Assembly (NCBI RefSeq): GCF_004216905.1
Contig: NZ_SGXJ01000003.1
Coordinates: forward strand, 744,001 to 808,000
Direction: 5' to 3'
Origin: Kribbella sp. VKM Ac-2569
GTDB taxonomy: Bacteria > Actinomycetota > Actinomycetes > Propionibacteriales > Kribbellaceae
DNA length: 64,000 nucleotides
Part shown: positions 9,130 through 17,580 of the stretch, piece by piece
Layout: each line of letters starts with the position of its first letter
Position numbering within the stretch: the stretch's first letter is position 1
Position numbers and translations under genes: made by a program
The notes under the pieces: model-generated
Database searches by the model: none
Seen by the model: only the letters and a program-made list of their open reading frames with translations
Told to the model about the DNA's origin: nothing

Positions 9130-10222
9130 AGGCCTTGGAGGTCGTCTGCGAGCGTCCGCGCGGGGATCGGGTCACGGGCGCCGGCCCGCAACTCGCCCGG
9201 ACGATCAAGCTGGTCGGCATCACGAGCCGGGGGTGCCCGTCGGCCGGTTCTTCTTCGGGTGCAGCGTCAGGCAGTGGGTCGGCAGGGCCGATCGCGTCGA
9301 GCAGCATCTCGGCGGCGCGCTTGCCCATGTCCACGAACGGCTGCTGGATGGTGGTCAGCGGCGGCCGGATCTGGGCCGCCGACTCGATGTCGTCGAAACC
9401 GATCACGGAGACGTCTTCCGGGACCCGCAGTCCGGCCTCGGCCGCGGCGGTCATCACGGCGTACGCCGTCACGTCCGAGTGCGCGAACACGGCGGTCGGC
9501 CGCTGGTCCGGGGGCAGCGCGAACAGCTCCCGCGAACGGGCGCGGATCTGCTCGGGCAGGAAGTCACCGGGTTTGGTGAGCTCGGGATCGGGCTGGATGC
9601 CGGCCGTCCGGAGCGCGTCCAGGTAACCGCGGTAGCGGTCCTGACAGCACCGGTAGACCATCCGGCCTTGGACACAGGCGATGCGCTCGTGTCCCAGCTG
9701 AAGCAGGTGGTCCATCGCCGTCAGCGCGCCGTCGTAGTTGTCGGCGGTGACCGACGGCAGCGCGACATCGGCGTCGACCGTGTTCACGAGGACGACCGGC
9801 AGGCCGTCGGAGTGCAGTTGGACGAGCGGTTCCAGCGGCTGCTCGTGGCTGACCACGAGCAGGCCGGACACCATGCTCGACGTGAGGATGCGGTCGATCA
9901 GCGAACCGTAGTCGCGGTCGTTGGTCGCGGTGTACAGGATGATGTCGAAACCGCTGCGCTCGGTCACCGCGGCCACCCCGATGTTGATCGAGGCAACCAT
10001 GTGCCAGGACAGGCCCGGCACGACCATCCCGATCAGCCGGGTGCTGCCCTTGGCCAGCGCGGTCGCCGCGAAACTCGGGACATACCGGTTCCGCCGCATC
10101 ACCGCGAGCACGTGCCGCCGCGTCGCCGGGTCGACCTTCGGGCTGTTGTTCAGCACCAGGGAGACCGTCGACTTCGAGACACCGGACAGCGCGGCGATGT
10201 CACGAATCGTCAGCTTCGCCAT
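9128..10222 (-). CDS. LacI-family transcriptional regulator of the xylan locus
   Basis: 364 residues. The N-terminal LacI helix-turn-helix is clear (LTIRDIAALSGVSKSTVSLV, about residues 4-23, then the hinge), followed by a periplasmic-binding-protein-like sensor domain with the usual segments IGMVVPGLSWH, VVLVNTVD and VIGFDDIESA. It sits directly upstream of the GH10/ABC genes, reading the same way, and is divergent from a glycosidase-like gene. Three related palindromes lie in the divergent gap. It most likely represses the locus until a xylo-oligosaccharide binds and probably also controls itself. The ligand is inferred from context. Confidence 0.93.
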   Translation of the reverse strand: MAKLTIRDIAALSGVSKSTVSLVLNNSPKVDPATRRHVLAVMRRNRYVPSFAATALAKGSTRLIGMVVPGLSWHMVASINIGVAAVTERSGFDIILYTATNDRDYGSLIDRILTSSMVSGLLVVSHEQPLEPLVQLHSDGLPVVLVNTVDADVALPSVTADNYDGALTAMDHLLQLGHERIACVQGRMVYRCCQDRYRGYLDALRTAGIQPDPELTKPGDFLPEQIRARSRELFALPPDQRPTAVFAHSDVTAYAVMTAAAEAGLRVPEDVSVIGFDDIESAAQIRPPLTTIQQPFVDMGKRAAEMLLDAIGPADPLPDAAPEEEPADGHPRLVMPTSLIVRASCGPAPVTRSPRGRSQTTSKA

Positions 10223-10247
10223 CCGGCCACCTCCCTCTGCTGGATCC

Positions 10248-10265
10248 GTTGGACTGGTCCAACGG
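10248..10265. promoter_or_regulatory. Probable LacI operator 1
   Basis: CGTTGGA-CTGG-TCCAACG: 7-bp perfect arms around a central pair of the type LacI proteins recognise. It starts 26 bases upstream of the lacI start. Its core GGACTGGTCC matches the two sites further right, which supports one regulator binding all three. Confidence 0.7.
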
Positions 10266-10381
10266 GCTTGTGCACCGGAACGTAACAGCGGCCCGCAACC
10301 CCGTCAACACCTCGCCCGAAAACGGTTTCCCGCCAGGGGATTGCGCCGTACGCCGTCATCATGCCACGATCGGCCCACCGT

Positions 10382-10397
10382 GTTGGACCGGTCCTAC
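10382..10397. promoter_or_regulatory. Probable LacI operator 2
   Basis: GTTGGACCGGTCCTAC, palindromic except for one position per arm, with core GGACCGGTCC. It lies 100 bases upstream of the divergent glycosidase-like gene, near where its promoter should be. Confidence 0.6.
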
Positions 10398-10416
10398 GTA
10401 GGCCGGGATCACCTGC

Positions 10417-10430
10417 CCGGACCGGTCCGG
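10417..10430. promoter_or_regulatory. Possible LacI operator 3
   Basis: CCGGACCGGTCCGG is a perfect 14-bp palindrome sharing the GGACCGGTCC core with operator 2, 33 bases away. Its outer bases differ from TTGGAC..GTCCAA, so it is a weaker candidate. Confidence 0.4.
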
Positions 10431-10496
10431 CACGCTCTGCCCCGGCGCACTCGGCTGCGGGCGCCTCGCGCTGCCCGCGAATCAGGAAGGCCGCCC

Positions 10497-12416
10497 ATGC
10501 CGCCGTACTCCCTCGACGACTTCAGCTTCGACCTGCGCCGCGCCGTACCGCCCGCCGAGCTCTGGGTGCGCAGCCCGACCGGCACCGTCACCCAACTCGC
10601 GAACACCGTGTGCGGCGTCGGCGGCTGGTTCGCTCCCCCACTGGCCGCGCCTGACAGCCGGCTGACGATCTCGTTCGAGGTCGACGGCCGACGCATTGTC
10701 GACGCTGCACGACCTGGAGCCGGAGATCGCGGGCTGCTGCCGGCCGGCGGCACGTGGCGTCCGGATCGCCTGGTCCGCCACGGCACTTATCACCAGTACG
10801 CCGACGGCCGACTGACGTCGCTCGCCGTTGAGTCCATGCTCGTTCCGGGCGCGGTCGGGTACGAGCTCACGCTGACGGTCACCAACCGCTCCGCCAACAC
10901 CCACGAGGTGTCGATCCAGCCCGACCTCGCCCCGACCAAGACCCACCGGGTACCGCTCTCCGAATGGGGTTGGGTCCCACCCGGCCCGGGCGCGGACGAC
11001 GAGATTCCCTTCCACCACAGCGATCTGACCGTGGCGCTCCCACCCCGGGGCAAGGTCACCTTCACCCTGACAGTCGGCCCCACCGGAAACACATCGCCGC
11101 CCGACGACCTCGCCGACCTCCTCGGGCGGCTCCCTGTGCTCACGTCCGACATCCCGGGGCTCGAGCAGTACTACCGGCGTTCGCTGGCCAGCGGTTTGGT
11201 GTGCTGGTGGGATCATCCGGACTTCGTCACCCGGCCGTTCATCTCGACCTCCGGCCTCGACGGCGGCGCGCTCTGCGCCTACGCCTGGGACACCGGCGGC
11301 TACGCGCCCAACCTCCTCAGCCTGATGCTCGGCGACCGCGTCATTGACATCATCGAGTCGTTCCTCGACGCCGACCTCACCGACCGGTACGCGATCGCCC
11401 CCGACGGCACCGGCCTCGGCGTCGCCTACGCGTACAGCGGCTGGTCGCTCGTCTCCCTCGCCCGCGCCGCCGCCGCGGAACGTCGGCTCGATCCCACGCT
11501 GGTGTCACGGCTGTACGACGTACTGATCGCGCTCGACAAGCGGTTCCAGCCGGACGATCAGACCGGCGTACTGCGGGACTACGGCGATCAGAGCAATCTC
11601 CTCGAGATGCGAAGTACCGGCTGGGAGCACGTCGTCGCGAGCCCGAACGCCGAACGTGCGTGGGCCCTCGACGCCCTCGCCGACCTGTCCGACCTCACCG
11701 GCGCCGCACTTCCGACCACCGAACTCCGGGAGTCCGCGCAACAGATCCGCACCGAGGTGATCCGCCAGTTGTGGGACGCCGACGCCGGCTGGTTCCGCAG
11801 CCGCTACCCGGACGGCCATACCGAGCTCGCGTACTCGATCCAGGCGTACGACGTACTTCGCGCCGGCGCCTGCCCACCCGAGGTCGCCGCCGCGCTGATC
11901 AGCCACCTGCGACCCGGCGCGTTCCTTGGCGAGTACGGCGTCAGCAGCGTCAGCGCCGAGGATCCAATGCACTACGAGACGGCCGACATCGACTGGTCCG
12001 GGGCCGGCGCCTATACCGGCGAGGCCCCGCAACTAGCGCTCACCCTTTGGGAACACGGCGAACCCGACCGCGCCTGGGACGTGCTACGTCGTCTGTTCTG
12101 GATGGGCGAGCACTACCCGTACTTCCCCCAGGACCACTACTCCGACAAACCCGGCGCCCCCGCCACCGGCCGCCGCATCAACATCATCGCCGGCCTGACC
12201 GGAGCCGAATCCCTCCTCACCGGTCTCCTAGGCATCCAACCCCAACCCGATGGGTCGTTGACCATCAGCCCCAATCCGGTTGCTGCAGGCAACGTCAGGC
12301 TCACCAACCTCAGCTACCGCGGCCACGCGATCGAGGTCGCGATCGAGTCCCGCCGTACGACGATCACTGTCGACGGACGCGAGGTCGCGCCGGGCCAGGT
12401 CATCCCGCCAAGATGA
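10497..12416 (+). CDS. Glycosidase-like protein with a probable (alpha/alpha)6 toroid, family not assigned
   Basis: 639 residues from ATG at 10497, preceded by AGGAAGG six bases away. An upstream in-frame extension exists but lies antisense to lacI and is not believable. The N-terminal third is beta-rich (WVRSPTGTVTQLANTVCGVGGW). The rest has helical-toroid features seen in GH65/GH78/GH63-like enzymes: WDTGGYAPNLLSLMLGDR, STGWEHVVASPNAERAWALD, YSIQAYDVL and a C-terminal beta-sheet ending in ITVDGREV. Acidic residues in DYGDQSN and EYG are catalytic candidates. No signal peptide is visible, so it may act on imported oligosaccharides. It shares the LacI-controlled gap. The exact reaction is unknown. 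Confidence 0.72.
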   Translation: MPPYSLDDFSFDLRRAVPPAELWVRSPTGTVTQLANTVCGVGGWFAPPLAAPDSRLTISFEVDGRRIVDAARPGAGDRGLLPAGGTWRPDRLVRHGTYHQYADGRLTSLAVESMLVPGAVGYELTLTVTNRSANTHEVSIQPDLAPTKTHRVPLSEWGWVPPGPGADDEIPFHHSDLTVALPPRGKVTFTLTVGPTGNTSPPDDLADLLGRLPVLTSDIPGLEQYYRRSLASGLVCWWDHPDFVTRPFISTSGLDGGALCAYAWDTGGYAPNLLSLMLGDRVIDIIESFLDADLTDRYAIAPDGTGLGVAYAYSGWSLVSLARAAAAERRLDPTLVSRLYDVLIALDKRFQPDDQTGVLRDYGDQSNLLEMRSTGWEHVVASPNAERAWALDALADLSDLTGAALPTTELRESAQQIRTEVIRQLWDADAGWFRSRYPDGHTELAYSIQAYDVLRAGACPPEVAAALISHLRPGAFLGEYGVSSVSAEDPMHYETADIDWSGAGAYTGEAPQLALTLWEHGEPDRAWDVLRRLFWMGEHYPYFPQDHYSDKPGAPATGRRINIIAGLTGAESLLTGLLGIQPQPDGSLTISPNPVAAGNVRLTNLSYRGHAIEVAIESRRTTITVDGREVAPGQVIPPR

Positions 12417-13050
12417 CCGGGAACGCTTTCACTACCGATTCGAACTGATGATCCGCGACCGGCGCGTCTGGCACTTGCCGGCTTCCGATCTGGATCGTGT
12501 GGAGGCCTGCCGCGATGCCGCCGGCAATGTCGTGGGATGGGTGGTCGCCTACCATCCAGCCGTCGTCGAGGGTCGTGCCGGTTTGGGTTCCGGCTAGTTC
12601 GAAGATTCGTCGGTCGGGTTTGCGGACGCCGACTGTTTCGGAGACGCAGGCGTAGTCGATGGCGTCGGCGATCTGGGTGTACTCGAGTTTCAGGTTCTGC
12701 TGGATGGTGCCGCCGTTCGTCACGACCGCGATGCGCCAGCCGGCTGCGCGCAGGTCGGCCAGTCCGTCGAGCACGGGCTGCTCCACCCAGGTGAACAACG
12801 GATGTTCCTCGTCGTACGACGCCACCAGTTCGTCCACCGGAGCCGCGAGCCCGAACCGCGCCCGCGCCAGCTCGAACAGCTCCGCCCGCGGCCTGAACCC
12901 ACCGTCGTCATGAGCAAGCAACCACTCGACACCGGACTCCCCCAGCCCATTCAAGTCCGCCCACCAACGCGCCCACTTCAGAAACGCCCCATCCCGATCG
13001 ATCAGCGTGTTGTCCAAATCAAAACAAACCAACCCAGGTGTCCGCTCCAC
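12400..13050 (-). CDS. HAD-superfamily hydrolase
   Basis: 216 residues from GTG at 13050, the start that puts motif I near the N-terminus; an in-frame start 33 bases further upstream is possible. All four HAD motifs are visible: FDLDNTLID (nucleophile D11, general acid D13), VVTNGG, K in GVRKPDRRIF, and VGDHPSHD. It is likely a phosphatase for a small phosphorylated metabolite. Its last 17 bases overlap the end of the convergent glycosidase-like gene. It lies downstream of the topoisomerase gene but is separated from it by a large hairpin, so it is probably its own unit. Substrate unknown. Confidence 0.87.
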   Translation of the reverse strand: MERTPGLVCFDLDNTLIDRDGAFLKWARWWADLNGLGESGVEWLLAHDDGGFRPRAELFELARARFGLAAPVDELVASYDEEHPLFTWVEQPVLDGLADLRAAGWRIAVVTNGGTIQQNLKLEYTQIADAIDYACVSETVGVRKPDRRIFELAGTQTGTTLDDGWMVGDHPSHDIAGGIAAGLHTIQIGSRQVPDAPVADHQFESVVKAFPVILAG

Positions 13051-13100
13051 ACCCCCACCCTCACACACCCCAGTCGGCACCACCTCAGCCGGAGAGCGTG

Positions 13101-13186
13101 GACGTCCAGGCCATCACAATCGATCGCGGCTGGCGTGCGCGAGCGTGGATCGCCGGGCGGCCGGCAATTGTGATGGGCTGGACGTC
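13101..13186. repeat. 86-base inverted repeat with 20-bp arms just downstream of the topoisomerase gene
   Basis: Arms at 13101-13120 and 13167-13186 are complementary over 20 bp with a single mismatch; the loop is 46 bases. It starts 10 bases past the stop of the parE-like gene, so termination is a plausible role. The long loop is unusual for a terminator and fits a small interspersed repeat or structured RNA equally well. Confidence 0.75.
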
Positions 13187-13195
13187 GGCGGCAGA

Positions 13196-15280
13196 TCAGA
13201 CGTCGATGCGGTTTTCGTCCAGGTCGTAGGCGCCTTGGACTATGAACTCCTTGCGGGGGGCTACGTCGTTGCCCATCAGGAGGTCGAAGACCTGGGCGGC
13301 GGCTTCGGCGTCGTCTACCGTGATGCGGCGGAGGGTGCGGTGCCGGGGGTCCATGGTGGTTTCGGCCAGCTGGTCGGCGTCCATTTCACCGAGACCCTTG
13401 TAGCGCTGCGGTGGCTCCTTCCAGCGGACGCCCTTCTTCATCAGTTCGGCCGTCTTCCGCTGGTACTCCGAGTCGCTGTACGTGTACAGGTACTTGTCCT
13501 GCCCCTTCTTCGGGTTCGTCAGCTCGAACCGGTGCAGCGGCGGTACGGCGGTGTAGACCCGCCCCGCCTCCACCAGCGGCCGCATGTACCGGAAGAAGAG
13601 CGTCGCGAGCAGCGTCCGGATGTGGGCGCCGTCGGAGTCGGCGTCCGCCATGAAGATGATCTTGCCGTAGCGCGCCTGCTCGAGGTCGAACGTGCGGCCC
13701 GAGCCGGCACCGACCACCTGGATGATCGACGCGCACTCGACGTTCTTCAGGACGTCGCTGACGGATGCCTTCTGCACGTTCAGGATCTTGCCGCGGATCG
13801 GCAGCAGCGCCTGGAACTCCGAGCTCCGCGCGAGCTTCGCCGTACCCAACGCCGAATCACCCTCGACGATGAACAGCTCGGACCGGTCGACGTCGTTGCT
13901 CCGGCAGTCCGCCAGCTTCGCCGGCAGCGCAGACGACTCCAGCGCGGTCTTCCGCCGCTGTAGCTCCCGGTGCTGACGCGCCGCGACGCGCGTCCGGGAA
14001 GCGGCGACGATCTTCTCCAGTACGGCGCGCGCCTGCGCCTTGTACTCCCGTTTCGTCGACGTCAGGAACGACTCGAGCTCGGACTGCACGACCTTCGCCA
14101 CGATCCGCGACGCCGCCGGCGTACCCAGCACTTCCTTCGTCTGCCCGTCGAACTGCGGCTCGGCCAGCCGTACCGTCACGACCGCGGTCAGACCCTCGAG
14201 TACGTCGTCCTTGATGATCTCCTCGCCGCTCTTCAGCAGCCGGGTGCCGTCAAGTGCGTTTGTGAAACTCTTCGACAGCGCCCGCTCGAACCCGGCGACG
14301 TGGGTGCCGCCCTTCGGGGTCGCGACGATGTTCACGAACGACCGCAGCTCGGTCTCGTACCCGTCGCCCCAGCGCACCGCGATGTCGACGTCCAGGTCCC
14401 GCTCGACGTCGGTCGGCGTCATGTGGCCGGCGTCGTCGAGCATCGGCACGGTCTCGGTGAAGTGACCGGTCCCGGCCAGCCGGACGACCTCGGTCACCTT
14501 CTGGTCCGTCGCCAGGAACTCGCAGAACTCGCTGATGCCGCCGTCGTGCTTGAAGGTCTCCTCGGTGATCTCGTCGCCGCGCTCGTCGCGGATCACCAGC
14601 TCGAGCCCCGGCACCAGGAAGGACGTCTGCCGCGCCCGGGTGACCAGTTCGTCGTAGTTGAAGGCCGCGTCCTTGGTGAAGATCTGCCGGTCCGCCCAGT
14701 ACCGGATCCGGGTGCCGGTGACGCCCTTCTTCGCGCGGCCCGCCTTCCGCAGTCCCTTCGCCGGGGTGAAGCCGGCCGCGGCCCCCTCGCCGTCGAACTC
14801 ACCGGCGACACCGCGCCGGAAGGACGTCGTCCAGATCACGCCGCCACGGTCGACCTCGACGTCCAGCCGCGCGGACAGCGCATTCACCACCGACGCGCCG
14901 ACACCGTGCAGACCACCGGACGCGTTGTACGACCCGCCGCCGAACTTGCCGCCGGCGTGCAGCTTGGTGAACACGACCTCGACACCGCTGAGCTTGGTCT
15001 TCGGCTCGATATCGACCGGGATCCCGCGCGCGCGGTCCACAACCTCGACCGAACCGTCCTTGTGGAGCACCACGTCGATCCGCTCGCCGTGCCCGGCCAA
15101 GGCCTCGTCGACGGCGTTGTCGATGATCTCCCACAGGCAGTGCATCAGGCCGCGGCTGTCGGTGGACCCGATGTACATACCGGGCCGCTTCCGGACCGCC
15201 TCGAGACCTTCGAGGACGAGCAGATGGCGGGCGTTGTACGCCGGGTCGATCTCGGTACTGCGAGGCGTCGGGGCGGCCAC
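13196..15280 (-). CDS. parE: Type II topoisomerase subunit B (ParE-like, second GyrB-type protein)
   Basis: 694 residues. A GHKL ATPase domain at the N-terminus (EIIDNAVDEAL at 51-61; GxxGxG lid GGLHGVGASVVN), then the transducer domain, the TOPRIM domain (VEGDSALG with catalytic Glu; DADSDGAHI metal site) and the C-terminal tail. This is the usual length for an actinobacterial ParE; gyrB is normally beside dnaN/recF, which are absent here. Together with a ParC subunit (not in the window) it would decatenate and relax DNA. Its divergent neighbour is the DUF7455 gene; parE, DUF7455 and the main sigma gene are often near each other in actinobacteria. GyrB cannot be excluded on sequence alone. 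Confidence 0.9.
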   Translation of the reverse strand: MAAPTPRSTEIDPAYNARHLLVLEGLEAVRKRPGMYIGSTDSRGLMHCLWEIIDNAVDEALAGHGERIDVVLHKDGSVEVVDRARGIPVDIEPKTKLSGVEVVFTKLHAGGKFGGGSYNASGGLHGVGASVVNALSARLDVEVDRGGVIWTTSFRRGVAGEFDGEGAAAGFTPAKGLRKAGRAKKGVTGTRIRYWADRQIFTKDAAFNYDELVTRARQTSFLVPGLELVIRDERGDEITEETFKHDGGISEFCEFLATDQKVTEVVRLAGTGHFTETVPMLDDAGHMTPTDVERDLDVDIAVRWGDGYETELRSFVNIVATPKGGTHVAGFERALSKSFTNALDGTRLLKSGEEIIKDDVLEGLTAVVTVRLAEPQFDGQTKEVLGTPAASRIVAKVVQSELESFLTSTKREYKAQARAVLEKIVAASRTRVAARQHRELQRRKTALESSALPAKLADCRSNDVDRSELFIVEGDSALGTAKLARSSEFQALLPIRGKILNVQKASVSDVLKNVECASIIQVVGAGSGRTFDLEQARYGKIIFMADADSDGAHIRTLLATLFFRYMRPLVEAGRVYTAVPPLHRFELTNPKKGQDKYLYTYSDSEYQRKTAELMKKGVRWKEPPQRYKGLGEMDADQLAETTMDPRHRTLRRITVDDAEAAAQVFDLLMGNDVAPRKEFIVQGAYDLDENRIDV

Positions 15281-15673
15281 AGGGCTCCTTCACTGGATTG
15301 CCACACTTACACACCGCAGCTTATGCGGCCGCACCCCCAAATCGTGGCAGGCGGGGCCTGTGACGACTGGCGGGTGGGTACCGGAGACAGGCAACGAGAC
15401 AGGTATCGATCCGGACTCGATTAAGAGTGGCGTACGACACTCCGAACCCGAGCAGACGGTGACGGGTTCATGGCGCACAGTGAGAGAAGAAGCACCCCGC
15501 CTCCGTGTCTCACCAGAAAAACGCCCGCCGACGAAACGATTCCGCGTCAGCAAGCGTCATACGAAGACAGGTGGTTCGTCTCACATACGGACACGTTGTC
15601 CCCACCGGGAAGCGATCCACGTGTCAGGATGTTGCTATCTGGTGAGTACGGAACTAGATGAGATGAGGCCTCA
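15281..15673. other. 393-base divergent promoter region, no gene seen
   Basis: The gap holds the promoters of the parE-like gene (left) and the DUF7455 gene (right). No open frame with coding character or a ribosome site stands out. A GAGG ribosome site precedes the DUF7455 ATG by six bases. I could not assign -35/-10 elements with confidence. Confidence 0.5.
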
Positions 15674-15907
15674 ATGACTACAGCACTCGCCCCGAGTTCG
15701 GCGCTGTCTGCCGCGGATCGTTGTGACCGCTGCGGTGCGCAGGCCTACGTCCGAGTCACCCTGACCAGCGGTGGGGAGCTACTTTTCTGCGCCCACCACG
15801 GCCGCGAGCACTCGGAGAAGCTGCGCGACATCGCGATCACCATCCACGACGAGACCGGTCGGCTCGAAGCCACCCCCACCACGGTCGCCGTAGACGACGA
15901 GCGGTGA
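15674..15907 (+). CDS. Small zinc-ribbon-like protein, DUF7455
   Basis: 77 residues with the pattern CDRCGAQAYVRV followed by LLFCAHHGREH: two Cys and a CxxH pair that could bind one zinc ion. Short conserved actinobacterial proteins of this type occur near the principal sigma factor and the topoisomerase B subunit genes; their function is not known. The start is supported by GAGG six bases upstream. A strong terminator follows 55 bases after the stop, so the gene is probably monocistronic. Confidence 0.85.
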   Translation: MTTALAPSSALSAADRCDRCGAQAYVRVTLTSGGELLFCAHHGREHSEKLRDIAITIHDETGRLEATPTTVAVDDER

Positions 15908-15961
15908 CCCTCACGCTGTTCTAAACGCGCCAGCGCCGGCGCCAAAGTCATCACAGGCTTC

Positions 15962-16003
15962 GATGGCGGTTCACCCGAGGGGTGAACCGCCATCCCTCTT
16001 TTG
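15962..16003 (+). terminator. Strong rho-independent terminator
   Basis: A perfect 14-bp stem (15962-15975 with 15981-15994) and a tight loop are followed by CCCTCTTTT. It ends the DUF7455 transcript and separates it from the convergent MocR gene. Confidence 0.9.
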
Positions 16004-16014
16004 ACCCAAAAGGC

Positions 16015-17490
16015 TTACACGACAGGTACGCCGGGACCGGGCCCGTGTCGCCGCAGTTCCTGCCAGGCCCGCGACAGCCGCGCGACCGCATCATCAAGCA
16101 CTTGCTCGGAGTAGGCGAACGGCACCCGTAGGTAGTCGTCGTGCGCACCCGACGGATCCATCGCCTGCCCGGCCACCACCTCGACGCCGTGCCGCAGCGC
16201 CACCTGTGCGAACACCCGCGCATCGGTGTCCGGCAACCGGACCCACAACGCCGACCCACCGACCGGCGACGACCATTCCCAGTCCGGAAGTCGTTCGGTC
16301 AGCAACTCCCCCATCAACTTCTTCCGCACGGTCGCCAGCCGCGCCCGTGCCGACGTCAGCTCGGTGAGCCGCGGCAGCAGCCGCGCAGTCAGTGCCTGGT
16401 CGATGACCGGACTCCCGAGGTCGGCCAGCGCCTTGTGCCGCGCCAGCCGCTCAGCAAGCGGCCGCGACGCCCGGATCCACCCGATCCGCAGTCCGCCCCA
16501 CACGGCCTTCGACACCGACCCGATCGTCAGCACCTCGGCGTCGTCCGGCGCGTACGCCGCTAGCGGTGGCGGGATCTCCGGACCGGCCGGATCCCACGCG
16601 GAGTACGCGTTGTCCTCGACCACGACGACTCCGTGCCGCGCGGCCAGCTCCGCGACCTGGCGACGACGGTTCGCCGACATCAGCCGGCCGGTCGGGTTGT
16701 GGAACGTCGGCATCACGAACAGCATCGCCGGCTGATGCTCCGCGAAGGCGGCCTCGAGCAGGTCCGGCCGGATCCCGGCGTCGTCCAGCGGTACGCCGAC
16801 CACTCGCCCGCCGGCCGCGCCGAACAGGTCGAAACATCCCGGCCAACTCGGCTGCTCGATGGCGACCGCGGCGCCGTTGCGCAGGTACATCTGCGTCGCC
16901 AGCGCGATCGCCTGGTGCGCGCCGGTCGTCACCACGATCTCATCGGGCGACGTCGGCAGCCCGCCCTCGGTGAAGTGTTCCGCGATCCGCTCGCGCAGTA
17001 CCGGCAGACCACGCGGGTGGTACCCGACGTCGCCGAGCAGTGCGGGCAGCTCGTCGGAGGCCAGCTCGATCAGCTCCGACGACAGTTCGGGCAGCCCGGG
17101 ATCCACGGCGTACGTGAGCGAGATGACCTCGCCCGGTCCGACGGTGATCCGGTGGAACAGCGACTCGCCGTACCCGGCCGGCATCTGCTTGTCCGATCGT
17201 GAACGACCACGTCCGGCCGCGCGTGCGACCGTCGTACCGCTGCCGCGCCGGCTTTCGACCAGGCCGCGGGCGCGGAGTTCGTCGTACGCCGCGACGACCG
17301 TCGAGCGACTGATCGCCAACGAGTCGGCCAGCCGTCGTTCGGCCGGGAGGCGGGCGCCGACCGGGAGCTCGGCGGAACCGATCAGGGCGCCGATCTCGTC
17401 GGCGAGCCGCCGGTACAGGCCGCCGGTGCGGGTGCTGAGCCGGTGCCCGATGAGGTCGGCCAGTGCCGACGGGTCTCCAGAACGGTCCAC
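16015..17490 (-). CDS. MocR/PdxR-type regulator (GntR helix-turn-helix fused to an aminotransferase-like domain)
   Basis: 491 residues from GTG at 17490. The winged helix is at about 20-90 (LPAERRLADSLAISRSTVVAAYDELRARGL). The fold-type I aminotransferase domain runs from about 125 to 485 and keeps the PLP-binding lysine K328 (SVSKAVWGGLRIG) and the motifs MPTFHNPTGR and EDNAYSAWD. Family members sense PLP or an amino acid derivative and control PLP synthesis, GABA use or transport. It is divergent from a LysE-type exporter, a frequent pairing, with GTGGACT-type half-sites in the gap. It probably regulates that exporter and itself. Confidence 0.9.
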   Translation of the reverse strand: MDRSGDPSALADLIGHRLSTRTGGLYRRLADEIGALIGSAELPVGARLPAERRLADSLAISRSTVVAAYDELRARGLVESRRGSGTTVARAAGRGRSRSDKQMPAGYGESLFHRITVGPGEVISLTYAVDPGLPELSSELIELASDELPALLGDVGYHPRGLPVLRERIAEHFTEGGLPTSPDEIVVTTGAHQAIALATQMYLRNGAAVAIEQPSWPGCFDLFGAAGGRVVGVPLDDAGIRPDLLEAAFAEHQPAMLFVMPTFHNPTGRLMSANRRRQVAELAARHGVVVVEDNAYSAWDPAGPEIPPPLAAYAPDDAEVLTIGSVSKAVWGGLRIGWIRASRPLAERLARHKALADLGSPVIDQALTARLLPRLTELTSARARLATVRKKLMGELLTERLPDWEWSSPVGGSALWVRLPDTDARVFAQVALRHGVEVVAGQAMDPSGAHDDYLRVPFAYSEQVLDDAVARLSRAWQELRRHGPGPGVPVV

Positions 17491-17556
17491 TTCTCCTCAT
17501 ATTGGCTCGGGTGGACTGCTTCTCGCGCCGCCAGGCTAGTACCGGAAGGCAGTCCA
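17485..17556. promoter_or_regulatory. Possible MocR binding half-sites in the mocR/lysE gap
   Basis: Three half-sites occur: GGTCCAC (17485-17491, overlapping the mocR start), TGGACTGC (17512-17519) and GCAGTCCA (17549-17556). The last two form an inverted pair 29 bases apart. GTGGACT resembles the GTGGWCTA-like sites I recall for corynebacterial PdxR. The assignment is inference. Confidence 0.4.
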
Positions 17557-17580
17557 GTTCGAGAGCAGGAGTGAGAAGAG

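Noticed and set aside
9921-10496. N-terminal extension of the glycosidase-like gene
   Set aside because: It is antisense to lacI and crosses the operators. ATG at 10497 has a strong ribosome site.
13970-15424. Plus-strand open frame opposite the topoisomerase gene
   Set aside because: Antisense to a conserved gene, with no ribosome site and no recognisable motif.
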